A DNA stretch of 64,000 nucleotides, taken from assembly GCA_023229605.1 (NCBI GenBank), contig JALNYY010000002.1:66530-130529 (forward strand), written 5' to 3'. The position numbers and the translations under genes were made by a program. How positions within the stretch are numbered: position 1 is the stretch's first letter; the number at the start of each line of letters is the position of its first letter. The DNA comes from Methylobacter sp. Its GTDB lineage: Bacteria; Pseudomonadota; Gammaproteobacteria; Methylococcales; Methylomonadaceae. Of this stretch, positions 8,564 through 17,743 are shown in pieces. The notes under the pieces were generated by a model. The model was not told the origin of the DNA. It saw only the letters and a list, made by a program, of their open reading frames with translations, and did no database searches.

Positions 8564-9057
8564 TCCCCATTCAGGCCACCATCGTCGGCTATTCCGGCAA
8601 GCCTTGCACCTTGTTTTCCGCTTATGCGGAAGATGCGCAAGTGCTTACCATCGTTACCTCGACCGCGCACCGCAGGGACAGGCGCGATGGCTGTATGGTA
8701 ATCACTAACGATTTGAATATAGAGCGCGACGGGCTGTTTTCAGAGGATGATTTTTCGGCGGCAATCGCGGCGTTTTTCAGTTTGAAGGACGGTGCGGCAC
8801 TGGACGGTAAAAGTTCACGGTTGATATTTTCAGACAAAGTAGCGGCGGCAAACCCTTCTTCATCGATTGAAAAGGACGGCATGGACACGCACGGCCCCAA
8901 GTATCGGCTGCAAGAAATTACCAATGCGCAGGTGGCGGTACTGGCAACGTGCTGGTATGCCGCATCTAAGGCGACCACCGTCGAAACTATGTTGGATATG
9001 GCGGATAAGCTACTGGCGCTGGACGGCTTAAGACATGGGGATATTTGGACGATATGA
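8560..9057 (+). CDS. Hypothetical head-operon protein
   Basis: 165 aa. The GTG start overlaps the preceding TGA (GTGA), giving translational coupling. The protein is soluble with a central acidic segment (FSEDDFSAAIAAFFSLKDGA) and a helical C-terminus (TTVETMLDMADKLLALDG). Family not recognised; context suggests a head or neck component. Confidence 0.5.
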   Translation: MIPIQATIVGYSGKPCTLFSAYAEDAQVLTIVTSTAHRRDRRDGCMVITNDLNIERDGLFSEDDFSAAIAAFFSLKDGAALDGKSSRLIFSDKVAAANPSSSIEKDGMDTHGPKYRLQEITNAQVAVLATCWYAASKATTVETMLDMADKLLALDGLRHGDIWTI

Positions 9058-9392
9058 CCAGTATTGACCAAAACACCCAAGCGGCAAAAGACTTTTACCG
9101 GGAAGTGCGTCAATTTGCAGAGCGCACTAAGCCCTGGGAGCCTGCATTATTTCATGAAGTAACCCCTGATGAGATATGGGACGCGACGCTGGCATCACGC
9201 AACATCTACGGCAGGCGTGATGAGTTTCTTGCGGTCATGGCAGCGGCTGGTTGCGACACCATCGATCAGCCATTGCCTCAAAAGAAGCTGGTGCTGCCCA
9301 ATGAAGCGCAGCTTTACGCGATCAAGCGTCGGTGCGGATTTGAATCGCGGGAAATGTACCGTGAAAACGGCAAGCCGACTTGGGAGGATTAA
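9054..9392 (+). CDS. Hypothetical head-operon protein
   Basis: 112 aa from ATG 9054, which overlaps the upstream TGA; a TTG at 9045 is less likely. The N-terminal half is helical and charged (FYREVRQFAERTKPW); no domain is recognised. It lies three bases before the SWIM-domain gene. Confidence 0.5.
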   Translation: MTSIDQNTQAAKDFYREVRQFAERTKPWEPALFHEVTPDEIWDATLASRNIYGRRDEFLAVMAAAGCDTIDQPLPQKKLVLPNEAQLYAIKRRCGFESREMYRENGKPTWED

Positions 9393-9395
9393 GAG

Positions 9396-10496
9396 ATGGT
9401 TGAATCATGGCTAGGAAGTCTTAAAGGATCGGCAGGAGAGGCGAAACAACGCGCCGCAGAAGATGCCGCGCAACGCAAAGCAGAAGGCCGGCGCAAAGGC
9501 GGCATCATCCTTAATCAAAAGGACGTACTGACCGGCAGTTGGGATGCAAGCAAGGTTTTATTTACCACCATCGGCGGACAGCTTAGGCCGATAACCGCCG
9601 ATGATTTAGCAGCGTTCAGGCGCAATATTGCTTCGGCGCAGTCACAAACTGGCCGGTTTTCAAAGGGGATTACCGCTAAACAAGTGATTGACTGGTCGGC
9701 GGGTATTGTCAATGGTACGCAGGCGGCATTGAATGGTGGTCAAAAGTCGGATTTAGATCGGGCCAAGAAAGAGATAACAATGGCCGTTCCAACCTATGCG
9801 CAAAACAGTGCAGACGGCAGAAGCGCAAAGGTTCGGTTTATCACCAATGCCGGGCCAGACTCTGACGTATCGCGGCACCATGTTCTCGTCGAGTTTATGA
9901 ATTATGGCCCAGAGGCTGCATCTGGTTTAACGGAGCCGCGCAAAGCGGCCATGCGCTTAAGGCAAGGCCCGTTAAAAATAGAGTGCGATTGCGGGCGTTG
10001 GCGGTACTGGTTTCGGTATCTTGCCACCATTGGCGGTTATAACGCTGGCCGTGCGGAAACCGGGTTCCCAAAAATCCGTAACCCAAAGCTTCAAGGCATT
10101 GCCTGCAAGCATATCGTCAGAGTAATGGCGGAAGTCCAATCAGGAGGCGCTACCCTTGGGTTTTTGACAAAACTGATGGATAAAGCCAAGTCCAGTGACG
10201 AGGCCAAGGCCGTGCTAAGGCACAAACAAGCCGAAGCCGAAAAGATCATCAAGAACCAAGCCAAGCGCACCACCGGTAACGATATTAAAACCAGCGAACA
10301 AAAGCGGCTGGAGCGATCGGCCAAGAATGCGGCTAATGCCGCAAAACAGGCCGGGAAGCCACAAAGGGAAAAAGCCATGTCAAAGAAAATAAGCGGCAAG
10401 TCACCCGATGAGCGCGAGGCGGCACTGAGATCGGCAATGGCGGTATTTGGCGCAGTGCCAACGGCCAAACAAATAAGAGACGTAAGAAATGCTTAA
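9396..10496 (+). CDS. SWIM zinc-finger-like phage protein
   Basis: 366 aa. The centre holds C197-x-C199 and C237-x-H239 (CDCGRW and ACKHIV), the C-x-C-xn-C-x-H arrangement of SWIM zinc domains, which bind DNA or protein. The segment SRHHVLVEFMNYGPEA precedes it. The C-terminal third is a highly basic, Lys/Ala-rich helical tail of about 100 residues (AEAEKIIKNQAKRTTG), suited to nucleic-acid binding. It lies among head genes, so it may be an internal or packaged protein. Function is inferred only. Confidence 0.6.
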   Translation: MVESWLGSLKGSAGEAKQRAAEDAAQRKAEGRRKGGIILNQKDVLTGSWDASKVLFTTIGGQLRPITADDLAAFRRNIASAQSQTGRFSKGITAKQVIDWSAGIVNGTQAALNGGQKSDLDRAKKEITMAVPTYAQNSADGRSAKVRFITNAGPDSDVSRHHVLVEFMNYGPEAASGLTEPRKAAMRLRQGPLKIECDCGRWRYWFRYLATIGGYNAGRAETGFPKIRNPKLQGIACKHIVRVMAEVQSGGATLGFLTKLMDKAKSSDEAKAVLRHKQAEAEKIIKNQAKRTTGNDIKTSEQKRLERSAKNAANAAKQAGKPQREKAMSKKISGKSPDEREAALRSAMAVFGAVPTAKQIRDVRNA

Positions 10497-11193
10497 CAAC
10501 GTACCCGATGCTATCAATAAGCTGGCCCGTAATGTCGTCATCAATCACCCGAATTCATTCAATTGTACGGGAGTTCGCAAACGCGTCACCCGCGCTGGCC
10601 CTATAGTAAGCGGCTTGCCAACGCTGGGCGGCTTGGGCGTGATGAGCAATGATGACGAGGAAGATATTGATTGGGATCTGCTGGGTAACGGCTACGCACT
10701 TAAGGCTGAAAGTTTTTCTCCGTCAATGATGATGGATCGGCAGGACGCAAATAACGGTTTTGCTGATGAGTTCAAGTTTTTGATTGAGCCGGAAGTATTA
10801 CAGGGAAACGGATCGGGCGCGGCGTTCACGTTCGTTGTGACCGCTGGGGTTGTTACATCAGCGGTTATTGTTTCCGGCGGCACTGGCTATATGACCGGGC
10901 AGAAATTGGTCTTTGTGGGCGTAGGCACCGGGGCAGTAGCCGCGATAGTCGCAACCGATGGCGTTATCACTTCGGTGGCATTGTCGGCGGGCGGAACAGG
11001 TTACGCAGTCGCCCCGACCGCTACCGTGGACGATTACGGCTTTACCGTAAAAAAACATGACGTTATTTATCTAATTATCGGCGATACCAGACAGGCTTTT
11101 GAGATTGTGGGGGTAGAAACAACAAGCGATATTCCGCCGTACACTAAGCGCTATGTTTGCAATATACGCGATGACCTGCACTTCGCCGTTTAA
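10489..11193 (+). CDS. Putative virion protein with inserted GTGY-repeat domain
   Basis: 234 aa. Residues about 55-105 and 180-234 (LLGNGYALKAES, FKFLIEPE, then YLIIGDTRQAFEIVGVE, YTKRYVCNIRDDLHFAV) form one domain that recurs in the C-terminus of the minus-strand ankyrin gene at 37709. Between these halves sits a Gly/Thr/Val-rich insert with paired motifs GGTGYMTGQ and GGTGYAVAP, also found in the tail sheath gene. The ankyrin paralogue lacks the insert. Position before the capsid gene and the terminator after it suggest a head or head-tail joining protein. Confidence 0.6.
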   Translation: MLNNVPDAINKLARNVVINHPNSFNCTGVRKRVTRAGPIVSGLPTLGGLGVMSNDDEEDIDWDLLGNGYALKAESFSPSMMMDRQDANNGFADEFKFLIEPEVLQGNGSGAAFTFVVTAGVVTSAVIVSGGTGYMTGQKLVFVGVGTGAVAAIVATDGVITSVALSAGGTGYAVAPTATVDDYGFTVKKHDVIYLIIGDTRQAFEIVGVETTSDIPPYTKRYVCNIRDDLHFAV

Positions 11194-11218
11194 ACCAGGC
11201 AGATCATTGAAAAATAAA

Positions 11219-11241
11219 AGCCCGCCTTGAGCGGGTTTTTT
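11219..11241 (+). terminator. Rho-independent terminator of the head operon
   Basis: CCCGC-CTTGA-GCGGG hairpin followed by six T, 25 bases after the stop of the preceding gene and before the capsid promoter-like site. Confidence 0.8.
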
Positions 11242-11267
11242 ATTGCCTAAATCTAAGTCCGCAAACT

Positions 11268-11308
11268 CGGAAAACCCCGCCTAAAGGCATTTTTTTAGAA
11301 CTCAGAAT
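11268..11308 (+). promoter_or_regulatory. Phage promoter, CGGAAAAC-N27-CAGAAT
   Basis: CGGAAAACCC at 11268 with CAGAAT exactly 35 bases on. It lies just after a terminator and 50 bp before the major capsid gene, which needs strong late expression. Confidence 0.65.
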
Positions 11309-11357
11309 TTACAGCATCCGGTACGCCGGTATTTGTTTAACTTCATGGGACATAAAA

Positions 11358-13067
11358 ATGCCTGCTACTACTGCACTACGCCGCGATAAGCGCGTCATCA
11401 ACAATGTGAAAACCGAAGCGGCAGGTAAATTTGCCGATCAGTTACGCGAAAATTCCGTCAATAAAGAAAAAGGTGTGTTCGATTCCGCCGCCGCCAATGA
11501 TTTCATTTTGAACTCAGTCGGTTATAGTGAATCCAAGGTGCCTGAAACGCTGCAAGCCGTGTTCAATGAAGTTGGTCAGGAAAATTCAGCGGCTATTTCA
11601 AGGGCTATTCTGGATGGCGCTGCGCAATATGAAGCAATGCACGGCTGCGCTGTTCCTGCCGATGTCATGGAATACGCATTCCACATGGCTTACGGCACCA
11701 CTGCCGGGGCTAAAGAAAAAATGGCTTTGGACTCGGCTAACAACAACCATGCCGACAACTTGTCATTGCAGCCTAACCGCGCTGTTGTTGCAATCTACAC
11801 CGCATTGATGGAAGCGATCCCATTTGCGCATTACTTGCCTGCCGATATTGGCTCCAACGAAGGCAAGCTGGGTATCGTTACTCACCAAGCTGGCAGTAAT
11901 TTTGGATTGTATGCGGCTAACGCCGGCATGGATGGCGCAGGATCGGGCGACCCTTACATCACTTCGTCACGGATTCATGCGACGACAAACAACGCTGGCG
12001 CTCACACGGGGCAGTTGACCAACATTCAAGCGACTCGTGAAACTTGCGCAACTACAGGCAGTGGCGCAATCGCCGTTAATTTGCTGCGCGGTCGTTCACA
12101 GGTTTATGTCGATGGTCGGATCGTTGCCAGGGAAATTTCATCATCTGGCTCCGGGGCATCGACAGTAAGCGGTTCGGTGACTATTGCCGGCGTAACCTCG
12201 CAGATTGCCGGAACAATCAACACCGATACCGGTGTAATTGCGCTGACATCTACCCCGGCACTGGACAATGCTGTACCCGTTATTGTCGAAGGCTTCCTGG
12301 ATTATGACCGTCAGCCGTCATTGACTCCAAACATCATCACCAATGTCGATATGTTCAGTTTGTGGGCTAAACCTTGGCGGGTATACACCCAACATTCGAT
12401 GGAAGCGCAGACCCAAATGGCGAACGAATTGGGACTTGATCCGTACAGCGAAAGCTTGATTGCCTTGCAATCTCAGTTCGCCAATGAACGCCATTATGAA
12501 GTCATTGCAAAGGCCATGCGCCTTGCTAAATACAGCGGAAATTCACTGACATTTGACTTTAACTGGTCAGGCGCTGCCGGCCAAGGCTTACAAAAGACCC
12601 GTGCCGATGTGCTGCAAGATTTGCAATCGCCGCTGGGTGCGCTGTCTCAGCAAATGGCTATCGATACCATGTCTTACGGCATCAGCCATTTGTACGTTGA
12701 GAAATACATGGCTTCAATGTTCCTGAGTCTGCCTAGTACTATCTGGCAACCGTCCGGGGTTCAGGCGCGTCCAGGAATTTACCGTCTCGGTCGCTTGTTC
12801 AACCAATACGACGTGTATTACACGCCGAAGATTGTTGCCGGAACAAACTCCGCAGCTGAAATCTTGTGTATTGGCCGCGCTCCTGATGTAGCTCGCAACC
12901 CGTTTGTTCTGGGTGATGCCGTTCCAGCAACTGTCGTGCCTTTAGGCGTCGGCATCGATTTGAAACGCGGCGCTGGATTCTACGCCCGTAACTTCACCGA
13001 GGTAAATCCGCACGGCCCATCGTCTATGGGTTGCGCATTGCTTAACGTCACCAACTTGGGTCTTTAA
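11358..13067 (+). CDS. Major capsid protein (T4 gp23-like)
   Basis: 569 aa. The N-terminal ~135 residues are helical and charged, like a scaffold-proximal delta domain. The shell domain follows (VVAIYTALMEAIPFAHYLP, RVYTQHSMEAQTQMANELG, then ALSQQMAIDTMSYGISHLYV), ending with GVGIDLKRGAGFYARNFTEV. Length and the 'elMnEia'-style helices fit HK97-fold capsids of the T4 gp23 class. It is the second gene group after the protease and has its own promoter-like site. It assembles the icosahedral head. Confidence 0.75.
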   Translation: MPATTALRRDKRVINNVKTEAAGKFADQLRENSVNKEKGVFDSAAANDFILNSVGYSESKVPETLQAVFNEVGQENSAAISRAILDGAAQYEAMHGCAVPADVMEYAFHMAYGTTAGAKEKMALDSANNNHADNLSLQPNRAVVAIYTALMEAIPFAHYLPADIGSNEGKLGIVTHQAGSNFGLYAANAGMDGAGSGDPYITSSRIHATTNNAGAHTGQLTNIQATRETCATTGSGAIAVNLLRGRSQVYVDGRIVAREISSSGSGASTVSGSVTIAGVTSQIAGTINTDTGVIALTSTPALDNAVPVIVEGFLDYDRQPSLTPNIITNVDMFSLWAKPWRVYTQHSMEAQTQMANELGLDPYSESLIALQSQFANERHYEVIAKAMRLAKYSGNSLTFDFNWSGAAGQGLQKTRADVLQDLQSPLGALSQQMAIDTMSYGISHLYVEKYMASMFLSLPSTIWQPSGVQARPGIYRLGRLFNQYDVYYTPKIVAGTNSAAEILCIGRAPDVARNPFVLGDAVPATVVPLGVGIDLKRGAGFYARNFTEVNPHGPSSMGCALLNVTNLGL

Positions 13068-13093
13068 GGCCAGTCTAATCTAGGAGCGAACTA

Positions 13094-13537
13094 ATGAAAA
13101 AATTGATATTAGGCGCTCCTTCCCTGACTGGGAAGGACGCAAATGACTTGGTAGCGGCGGCTTATAAAGACGCGGCATTCCCGATGCAACTTAAGGTGAC
13201 AAATTTGGTCGCTCGTCCGTTGAGCTTTCCTGAGATCGCCGGGCTGCACCTTAAGCCGTGTACGCACGGCGATGAAGCGACCGTGGTTGTCACCGTGCCG
13301 AATTATGACGCATTGCAACGACTGGCTTCCAGTATCGAGCAGGTAGCCGAGCTGAACCATAGCGAGGCAATGCTCGAAATGGGTGTTTTTGATCCTGATG
13401 CAGTTGAAGCAGAGCCGGAAGTGGTTGCTGCTGATGCTACCGGCTTGGCAGATGGCGAAGTGAAAGTTGAAGCAGAGCCGGAAGTGGTTGCTGAAACTAT
13501 CGCTTTAACTCCTGTCACCGGCAAAAAACACCAATAA
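13094..13537 (+). CDS. Hypothetical virion-operon protein with internal repeat
   Basis: 147 aa, preceded by AGGAG. The first 105 residues form a small alpha/beta domain (VVVTVPNYDALQRLASSIEQ). The acidic C-terminus carries a near-exact duplication of VEAEPEVVA, encoded by two almost identical 28-base stretches starting near 13404 and 13468, evidence of recent tandem duplication. It is between capsid and sheath genes, so a decoration or head-tail role is possible. Confidence 0.5.
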   Translation: MKKLILGAPSLTGKDANDLVAAAYKDAAFPMQLKVTNLVARPLSFPEIAGLHLKPCTHGDEATVVVTVPNYDALQRLASSIEQVAELNHSEAMLEMGVFDPDAVEAEPEVVAADATGLADGEVKVEAEPEVVAETIALTPVTGKKHQ

Positions 13538-13547
13538 GGGGTAGGCC

Positions 13548-15398
13548 ATGACAGTCGCTTTTGTAAGGCAATTAGGCGCGGAATCCGGGGTTCAACTTAA
13601 CCCGCTCCGCGACAATTCAGAAATCCCCACGCAAGACAACTGGGATCAGATGACCGGTATTATGTGCCGGTTGACCCGTGGGCGTATTGACAAACCCTTT
13701 AAGGTTGACCGGGGCAATGTATTCAACAAGATCGGCAATGGTGAGCAGATTCGCGTCTCGGCGCTAAACGAGGCATGGGTGCATATCGTAGAAGCTGTCA
13801 ACAACGGCACCTACGAATTCGTCGTTCAGCGTCTTGTAACATCGTCTGCGGCAATCAGCTATGCCATTGCAACTATCGGCTCAGGGGCGGTGCTTGATGC
13901 GACTTTGGCAGCTGGCGTTGTAACGTCTATTGCCGCATCAACTCCAGGAACCGGTTACACCGTAGGCCAAGAGCTGTCGATTGTCGGCGTAGGCACCGGT
14001 GCGGCGGCTACGGTTGCTTCGGTTAACGCAACCGGCGGCATTTTAACGCTGACGGTTTCCGCTGGCGGAACCGGTTATGTGACGCCTGTCGTGACCGTTA
14101 AAGAGCCGATTTCGTTCTATGTTTCTGCGGAACTACCAACAGTACCATACCTGTTCGCCGTTAAGCATCTTGAGTGCTTTAACGACGGTATCAAGCTGGA
14201 GTTCAGGGCCGAAGAAAAACGCGCTGGCGGGGTTAATGTCGCCAATGACGTGATTACACTGGTGCTACGCGATATTGACGGCAAAGCCTTGTATGAATTT
14301 ACCGGCTCACTCAGCTCTACGGCGCTGGATGATTACCAAAATTCTTACTATTTAACCGACATTGTATCGGCCAGAACCGATGCGGTTGAGGTTAGCGTGG
14401 GCTTGCAGGGTTCGATCCCGACAACTTCATCGGCATACGGCTATAACGCTATAACCGGCCTTCCCAATTCGGCTAAATCAGCAACATTGATTTGCTTTAC
14501 CGAGGGCGGCAGCGCTTATTCAACGCAAGACTACATGGCGGCAAGGCAAAAGCTGCAATATACGCCGCACAATTACGCCTATATCAGCTCAGGCGGTACG
14601 CAGTCTGTAGGTATGTTGGCGCAATTGGCGCAATTGGCCTTTGATACCAACCGGCAGTTGAAATTCGACGTTCCGGGCGGCTTATCGACCGATGCAGCGA
14701 TTACCTTTGTTGAACAGTTGAACATGGGGGCCAGTCTTACCGCGCAGTTGATGCACCAGTATTGGGTCAGGTTTAAATCGGACGACCCGACCGGTATTAA
14801 CGGCAAGGGTTATTACGGTGCGGCAACACTGAACTGTGCGTATTCAAACGGGCGTAATGCTCAAACCGATGCCAAGGGCTTTGCGCCGAAAAACTTCCCG
14901 ATTGCGGGAAGACAATGGCCGGTACGACGTACCGGATTGGTTCACGACCCAAGATTGACCGATCAAGAACTGAATGCGGTGGCAAGGGCCAAGATCAACC
15001 CGGTGATGTCAGAGACATATACCGGCGGTAGTCGTACCGTGTTCAGGGATTTCTTGACGGCGGCTCAGGTTGAATCAAGCCTGATTAAGCTGACTTCGGT
15101 TTCCGATATGGCGGCAACGATTGATGATGCGGTAACCCGGTTTGGCAAAGATATATTGATGTTGCCAATGGAACTTGCAGTTAAGCGCACAGAAGCTTAT
15201 CTGAAGGCGTTATTTGAAGGCGCTCAAGCGGCTAAGTGGATAGTGCCGTCGTCAGATCCTGAAATGGGCGGTATGGCATTCCGGTACGTGGTCAAGCCTA
15301 ACGATCTTCGGCCTTATGATAGGTTAGACATAAATTACTGGCTGCGATACGATGGGGCCGTCCGTCAGATTTTTGTAACTCAGACGCTAACACGCTAA
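13548..15398 (+). CDS. Tail sheath protein with GTGY-repeat insert
   Basis: 616 aa. The C-terminal ~330 residues fit contractile sheath subunits: AITFVEQLNMGASLTAQLMH, the mid-region LTDQELNAVARAKINPVMSE, and the ending RPYDRLDINYWLRYDGAVRQ before the C-terminal strand. Residues about 105-185 are a Gly/Val/Thr-rich insert (PGTGYTVGQELSIVGVGTGA, GGTGYVTP) homologous to the insert in the gene at 10489. It would form the contractile outer tube and defines the phage as a myovirus. Its stop overlaps the end of a convergent homing endonuclease gene. Confidence 0.7.
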   Translation: MTVAFVRQLGAESGVQLNPLRDNSEIPTQDNWDQMTGIMCRLTRGRIDKPFKVDRGNVFNKIGNGEQIRVSALNEAWVHIVEAVNNGTYEFVVQRLVTSSAAISYAIATIGSGAVLDATLAAGVVTSIAASTPGTGYTVGQELSIVGVGTGAAATVASVNATGGILTLTVSAGGTGYVTPVVTVKEPISFYVSAELPTVPYLFAVKHLECFNDGIKLEFRAEEKRAGGVNVANDVITLVLRDIDGKALYEFTGSLSSTALDDYQNSYYLTDIVSARTDAVEVSVGLQGSIPTTSSAYGYNAITGLPNSAKSATLICFTEGGSAYSTQDYMAARQKLQYTPHNYAYISSGGTQSVGMLAQLAQLAFDTNRQLKFDVPGGLSTDAAITFVEQLNMGASLTAQLMHQYWVRFKSDDPTGINGKGYYGAATLNCAYSNGRNAQTDAKGFAPKNFPIAGRQWPVRRTGLVHDPRLTDQELNAVARAKINPVMSETYTGGSRTVFRDFLTAAQVESSLIKLTSVSDMAATIDDAVTRFGKDILMLPMELAVKRTEAYLKALFEGAQAAKWIVPSSDPEMGGMAFRYVVKPNDLRPYDRLDINYWLRYDGAVRQIFVTQTLTR

Positions 15399-16228
15399 CA
15401 CGCTGATGATGCAAAGCGACCATATTCATCTTTGTTTATGGTCGCTCCTTCTGCCTTTCTTTTGGCGTGACGACGCCGATTATTCTCGCTTATTTTTTCT
15501 CTTGTTTCGGTTGATGGGTTTGCCTTTGCTGCTGATATTTTGGCTCTTGTTTCGGATGATGCTAGCGGGCGTTTTGATCTTAATTTAGCCGCATCGCTCA
15601 TCTTTTTTCTTGTTTCTTCTGAGACTGGGTGGCGTTTTTTGGCGGCTTCACTCATTTTTTCTCGTTGTTCTGCTGTTTTTGGTATTCCTTTGAACTGTTC
15701 TGATGTTTTTTTTCGTCTCTCATCTGAACATGGTGGTTTTTTAAGTCCTTTTTGCGCTACCGACATTTTTGCCCTTGTTTCTATCGATGCTTTTTTCCCA
15801 ATTCTTGATGCAGTCATTTTGGCGCAAGCTTCTGGAGACGCTTTTCTGCCCGTATGAAAAGCTCTAGTTTTTTCAGCTATTTCTGGTCTTTTTCTACCGA
15901 CTTGCCATGCTGACATTATCTCTCGCGTCTCTGATGATGGAATTGAACTATATCCACCTGTGCGTAGGTTGTATCCGTTTGGCGATAGCGTTACGTGCTC
16001 TTTAATTAAAAGCACTTCCCAGTAATTAGCTTCCTCAATAGTTAGATTTTCTTTCAGTATTTCTTGGGTAAAGTTTTCAAACCCATGCTTATTAATTGCG
16101 GCATTAAATGCGCGGCATTTGCCTCTTAATTTGTGCTCTTCAACCCTTCTTTTTAGATTATTTGTTTGCCCAATATAACTTTTTCCGCTGGGACTGGTGA
16201 ACTTGTAAATAAGGAAGTTGTTTTTCAT
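15395..16228 (-). CDS. GIY-YIG homing endonuclease with NUMOD3 repeats
   Basis: 277 aa on the opposite strand to all neighbours. The N-terminus shows the GIY-YIG nuclease: IYKF, then KSYIGQTNNLKRRVEEH with the catalytic Arg, and the later ENYWE-type segment (EEANYWEVLLIKEH). The rest is a series of NUMOD3-type DNA-binding repeats (ETREIMSAW, EACAKMTASRIGKKAS, ETRAKMSVAQKG, EQREKMSEAAKKRH and more). It is a free-standing homing gene inserted between the sheath and the next tail gene. Its 3' end overlaps the sheath stop by four bases, so the insertion left the sheath gene intact. Confidence 0.9.
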   Translation of the reverse strand: MKNNFLIYKFTSPSGKSYIGQTNNLKRRVEEHKLRGKCRAFNAAINKHGFENFTQEILKENLTIEEANYWEVLLIKEHVTLSPNGYNLRTGGYSSIPSSETREIMSAWQVGRKRPEIAEKTRAFHTGRKASPEACAKMTASRIGKKASIETRAKMSVAQKGLKKPPCSDERRKKTSEQFKGIPKTAEQREKMSEAAKKRHPVSEETRKKMSDAAKLRSKRPLASSETRAKISAAKANPSTETREKISENNRRRHAKRKAEGATINKDEYGRFASSAC

Positions 16229-16245
16229 AGAGATATGAAGATGTT

Positions 16246-16286
16246 GGGAAAATCGAATAAATACTGACCATTCGCCAGCATATCAT
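16246..16286 (+). promoter_or_regulatory. Phage promoter, GGGAAAAT-N27-TATCAT
   Basis: Divergent member of the family: GGGAAAAT at 16246 and TATCAT exactly 35 bases after its first base. It lies upstream of the tail gene at 16335 and just upstream of the oppositely directed homing endonuclease. It probably re-starts late transcription past that insertion. Confidence 0.5.
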
Positions 16287-16334
16287 TTAAGCACGAACAC
16301 CCCAAACCCTATCAAAATAACGGAGCAGTAAATA

Positions 16335-17027
16335 ATGAACGACTATTTGCGAGATGTTTTAAAGAGAAAGCCTGCGCCTGTCGTGGCGGCGGTAGCGAAA
16401 GTGGAGCCGGTTCTGGACGCGGTAGACGATACCCCGGAAATGACCGGTGCAGATAGCTACACCCAAGCCGACATCGCCTTAAAAGCGGTGGCGGTGGTGC
16501 AGCAGTGGGTGGAAACCGACGACCTGGACGATGATGAAAGTTTAGCAGATCGCCTTGCGAACATGGTTGTCGGCATTGCCGATGCCAACAAGGATGGCGA
16601 AATCAGCGACGACGAACAAGCCGTTGTCGATATAGCCCTGAATTCTATCTGGGATTATCTGGCTCAATATGAAGTGGCCGATGACGACATTAGCGCCCTG
16701 TTGAACGACTGGGACACTGATGCGGCGGAACGCATCCGCGACTTGCTGGCGGCTTCATTGCCGGAAGGCGAAGCGGCTGATGCGGACATTGACAACTTTG
16801 TTTTCGGCGGCACCGACCAAGAGCCTGCTCTTGATGCGGTGTACAAGAAAAAAATAGTCATTCGTCACGGTAAAAAAATGCGTATCAATAAGCGTATTTC
16901 CGGGCGTGTCAAGCTGTCGGCAAAGCAAAAGGTAGCGATTAAAAAGGCTGGACTTAAGAGCCACAACGCGGCGGCACAAATGCGCCGTGCCAAGTCGATG
17001 AGAATGCGCGTCAAGACCGGGCTGTAA
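16335..17027 (+). CDS. Acidic protein with EF-hand-like loop and basic tail
   Basis: 230 aa. Residues about 82-95 (ADANKDGEISDDEQA) match a canonical EF-hand calcium loop with Asp, Asn, Asp, Gly, Ile and Glu in register. The N-terminal 170 residues are very acidic, while the last 60 are strongly basic (KKIVIRHGKKMRINKRI, RRAKSMRMRVKTG). This charge split recalls scaffold or internal head proteins. It follows the sheath in the tail operon; exact role unknown. Confidence 0.5.
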   Translation: MNDYLRDVLKRKPAPVVAAVAKVEPVLDAVDDTPEMTGADSYTQADIALKAVAVVQQWVETDDLDDDESLADRLANMVVGIADANKDGEISDDEQAVVDIALNSIWDYLAQYEVADDDISALLNDWDTDAAERIRDLLAASLPEGEAADADIDNFVFGGTDQEPALDAVYKKKIVIRHGKKMRINKRISGRVKLSAKQKVAIKKAGLKSHNAAAQMRRAKSMRMRVKTGL

Positions 17028-17030
17028 CAC

Positions 17031-17732
17031 ATGTCCGAAGTGCTTACTTCCGAGTGGGGTGGATTAAACCCCCACCTTCTAGCCACCTTTTGGGAGGTGG
17101 ACAGAAATGGTAAGCCCATCGGGTCTGATGTGATTGTTCAAGCGCCGTTATCAGAATCAAATCTGAGCATGACGCAGAATTGGCAGTCACCATTTGAAAA
17201 TGTAGGACAAAGTAATCTCCCCACTTTACAACAATTATTACAGAGTGGGGCAGGTTTGGCGTTGGCCGGTAAGGCAGATGCGGCTACCGGAGCAGATACA
17301 AAAAAGCTGCTTGCCCTTGTCGAGGGTAAGAGCAGCGTTACTAAATTAAATTCTACCCAGGTATGGAGTGGGTCGCCACCGGCAAAGTGGCAGATCACCG
17401 CCGTATTTCGGGCCTGGAAAGATCCAAAAAAAGAAGTTGAAGACCCTGTCGATCAGCTGGCGCAGTGGCATTTACCAAAATACCTTGCTAAAGACGGTAT
17501 TCTTTTAAGCGGGTTGGACGCGGGAACCGTATTCCCGTCAACCGTACCATCAATTTTGGCGATTAAGTATAAAAACCGCACCTATTCCCCCGTAGTCATT
17601 GAGTCATTCGATTACCCGACCAATAGCCCGATTAACGCAGACGGCGAGTATGTCGAGCTTTCAGTACCGATGACCATTGCAACGCTTACATCTATCGATG
17701 TTGGCGACTGGAAGTCTTTCTCCAACAAATAA
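17031..17732 (+). CDS. Putative baseplate/tail-tube cap protein
   Basis: 233 aa. Segments SEWGGLNPHLLATFWEVD and WQITAVFRAWKDPKKEVEDP with PVDQLAQWHLP resemble the tube-cap or tube-initiation proteins of T4-like baseplates. The C-terminal part (PVVIESFDYPTNSPINADG, then VELSVPMTIATL) is beta-rich. It begins four bases after the EF-hand gene and precedes the chaperone gene. Assignment rests on motif resemblance and context. Confidence 0.45.
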   Translation: MSEVLTSEWGGLNPHLLATFWEVDRNGKPIGSDVIVQAPLSESNLSMTQNWQSPFENVGQSNLPTLQQLLQSGAGLALAGKADAATGADTKKLLALVEGKSSVTKLNSTQVWSGSPPAKWQITAVFRAWKDPKKEVEDPVDQLAQWHLPKYLAKDGILLSGLDAGTVFPSTVPSILAIKYKNRTYSPVVIESFDYPTNSPINADGEYVELSVPMTIATLTSIDVGDWKSFSNK

Positions 17733-17743
17733 GGACAAAAACA

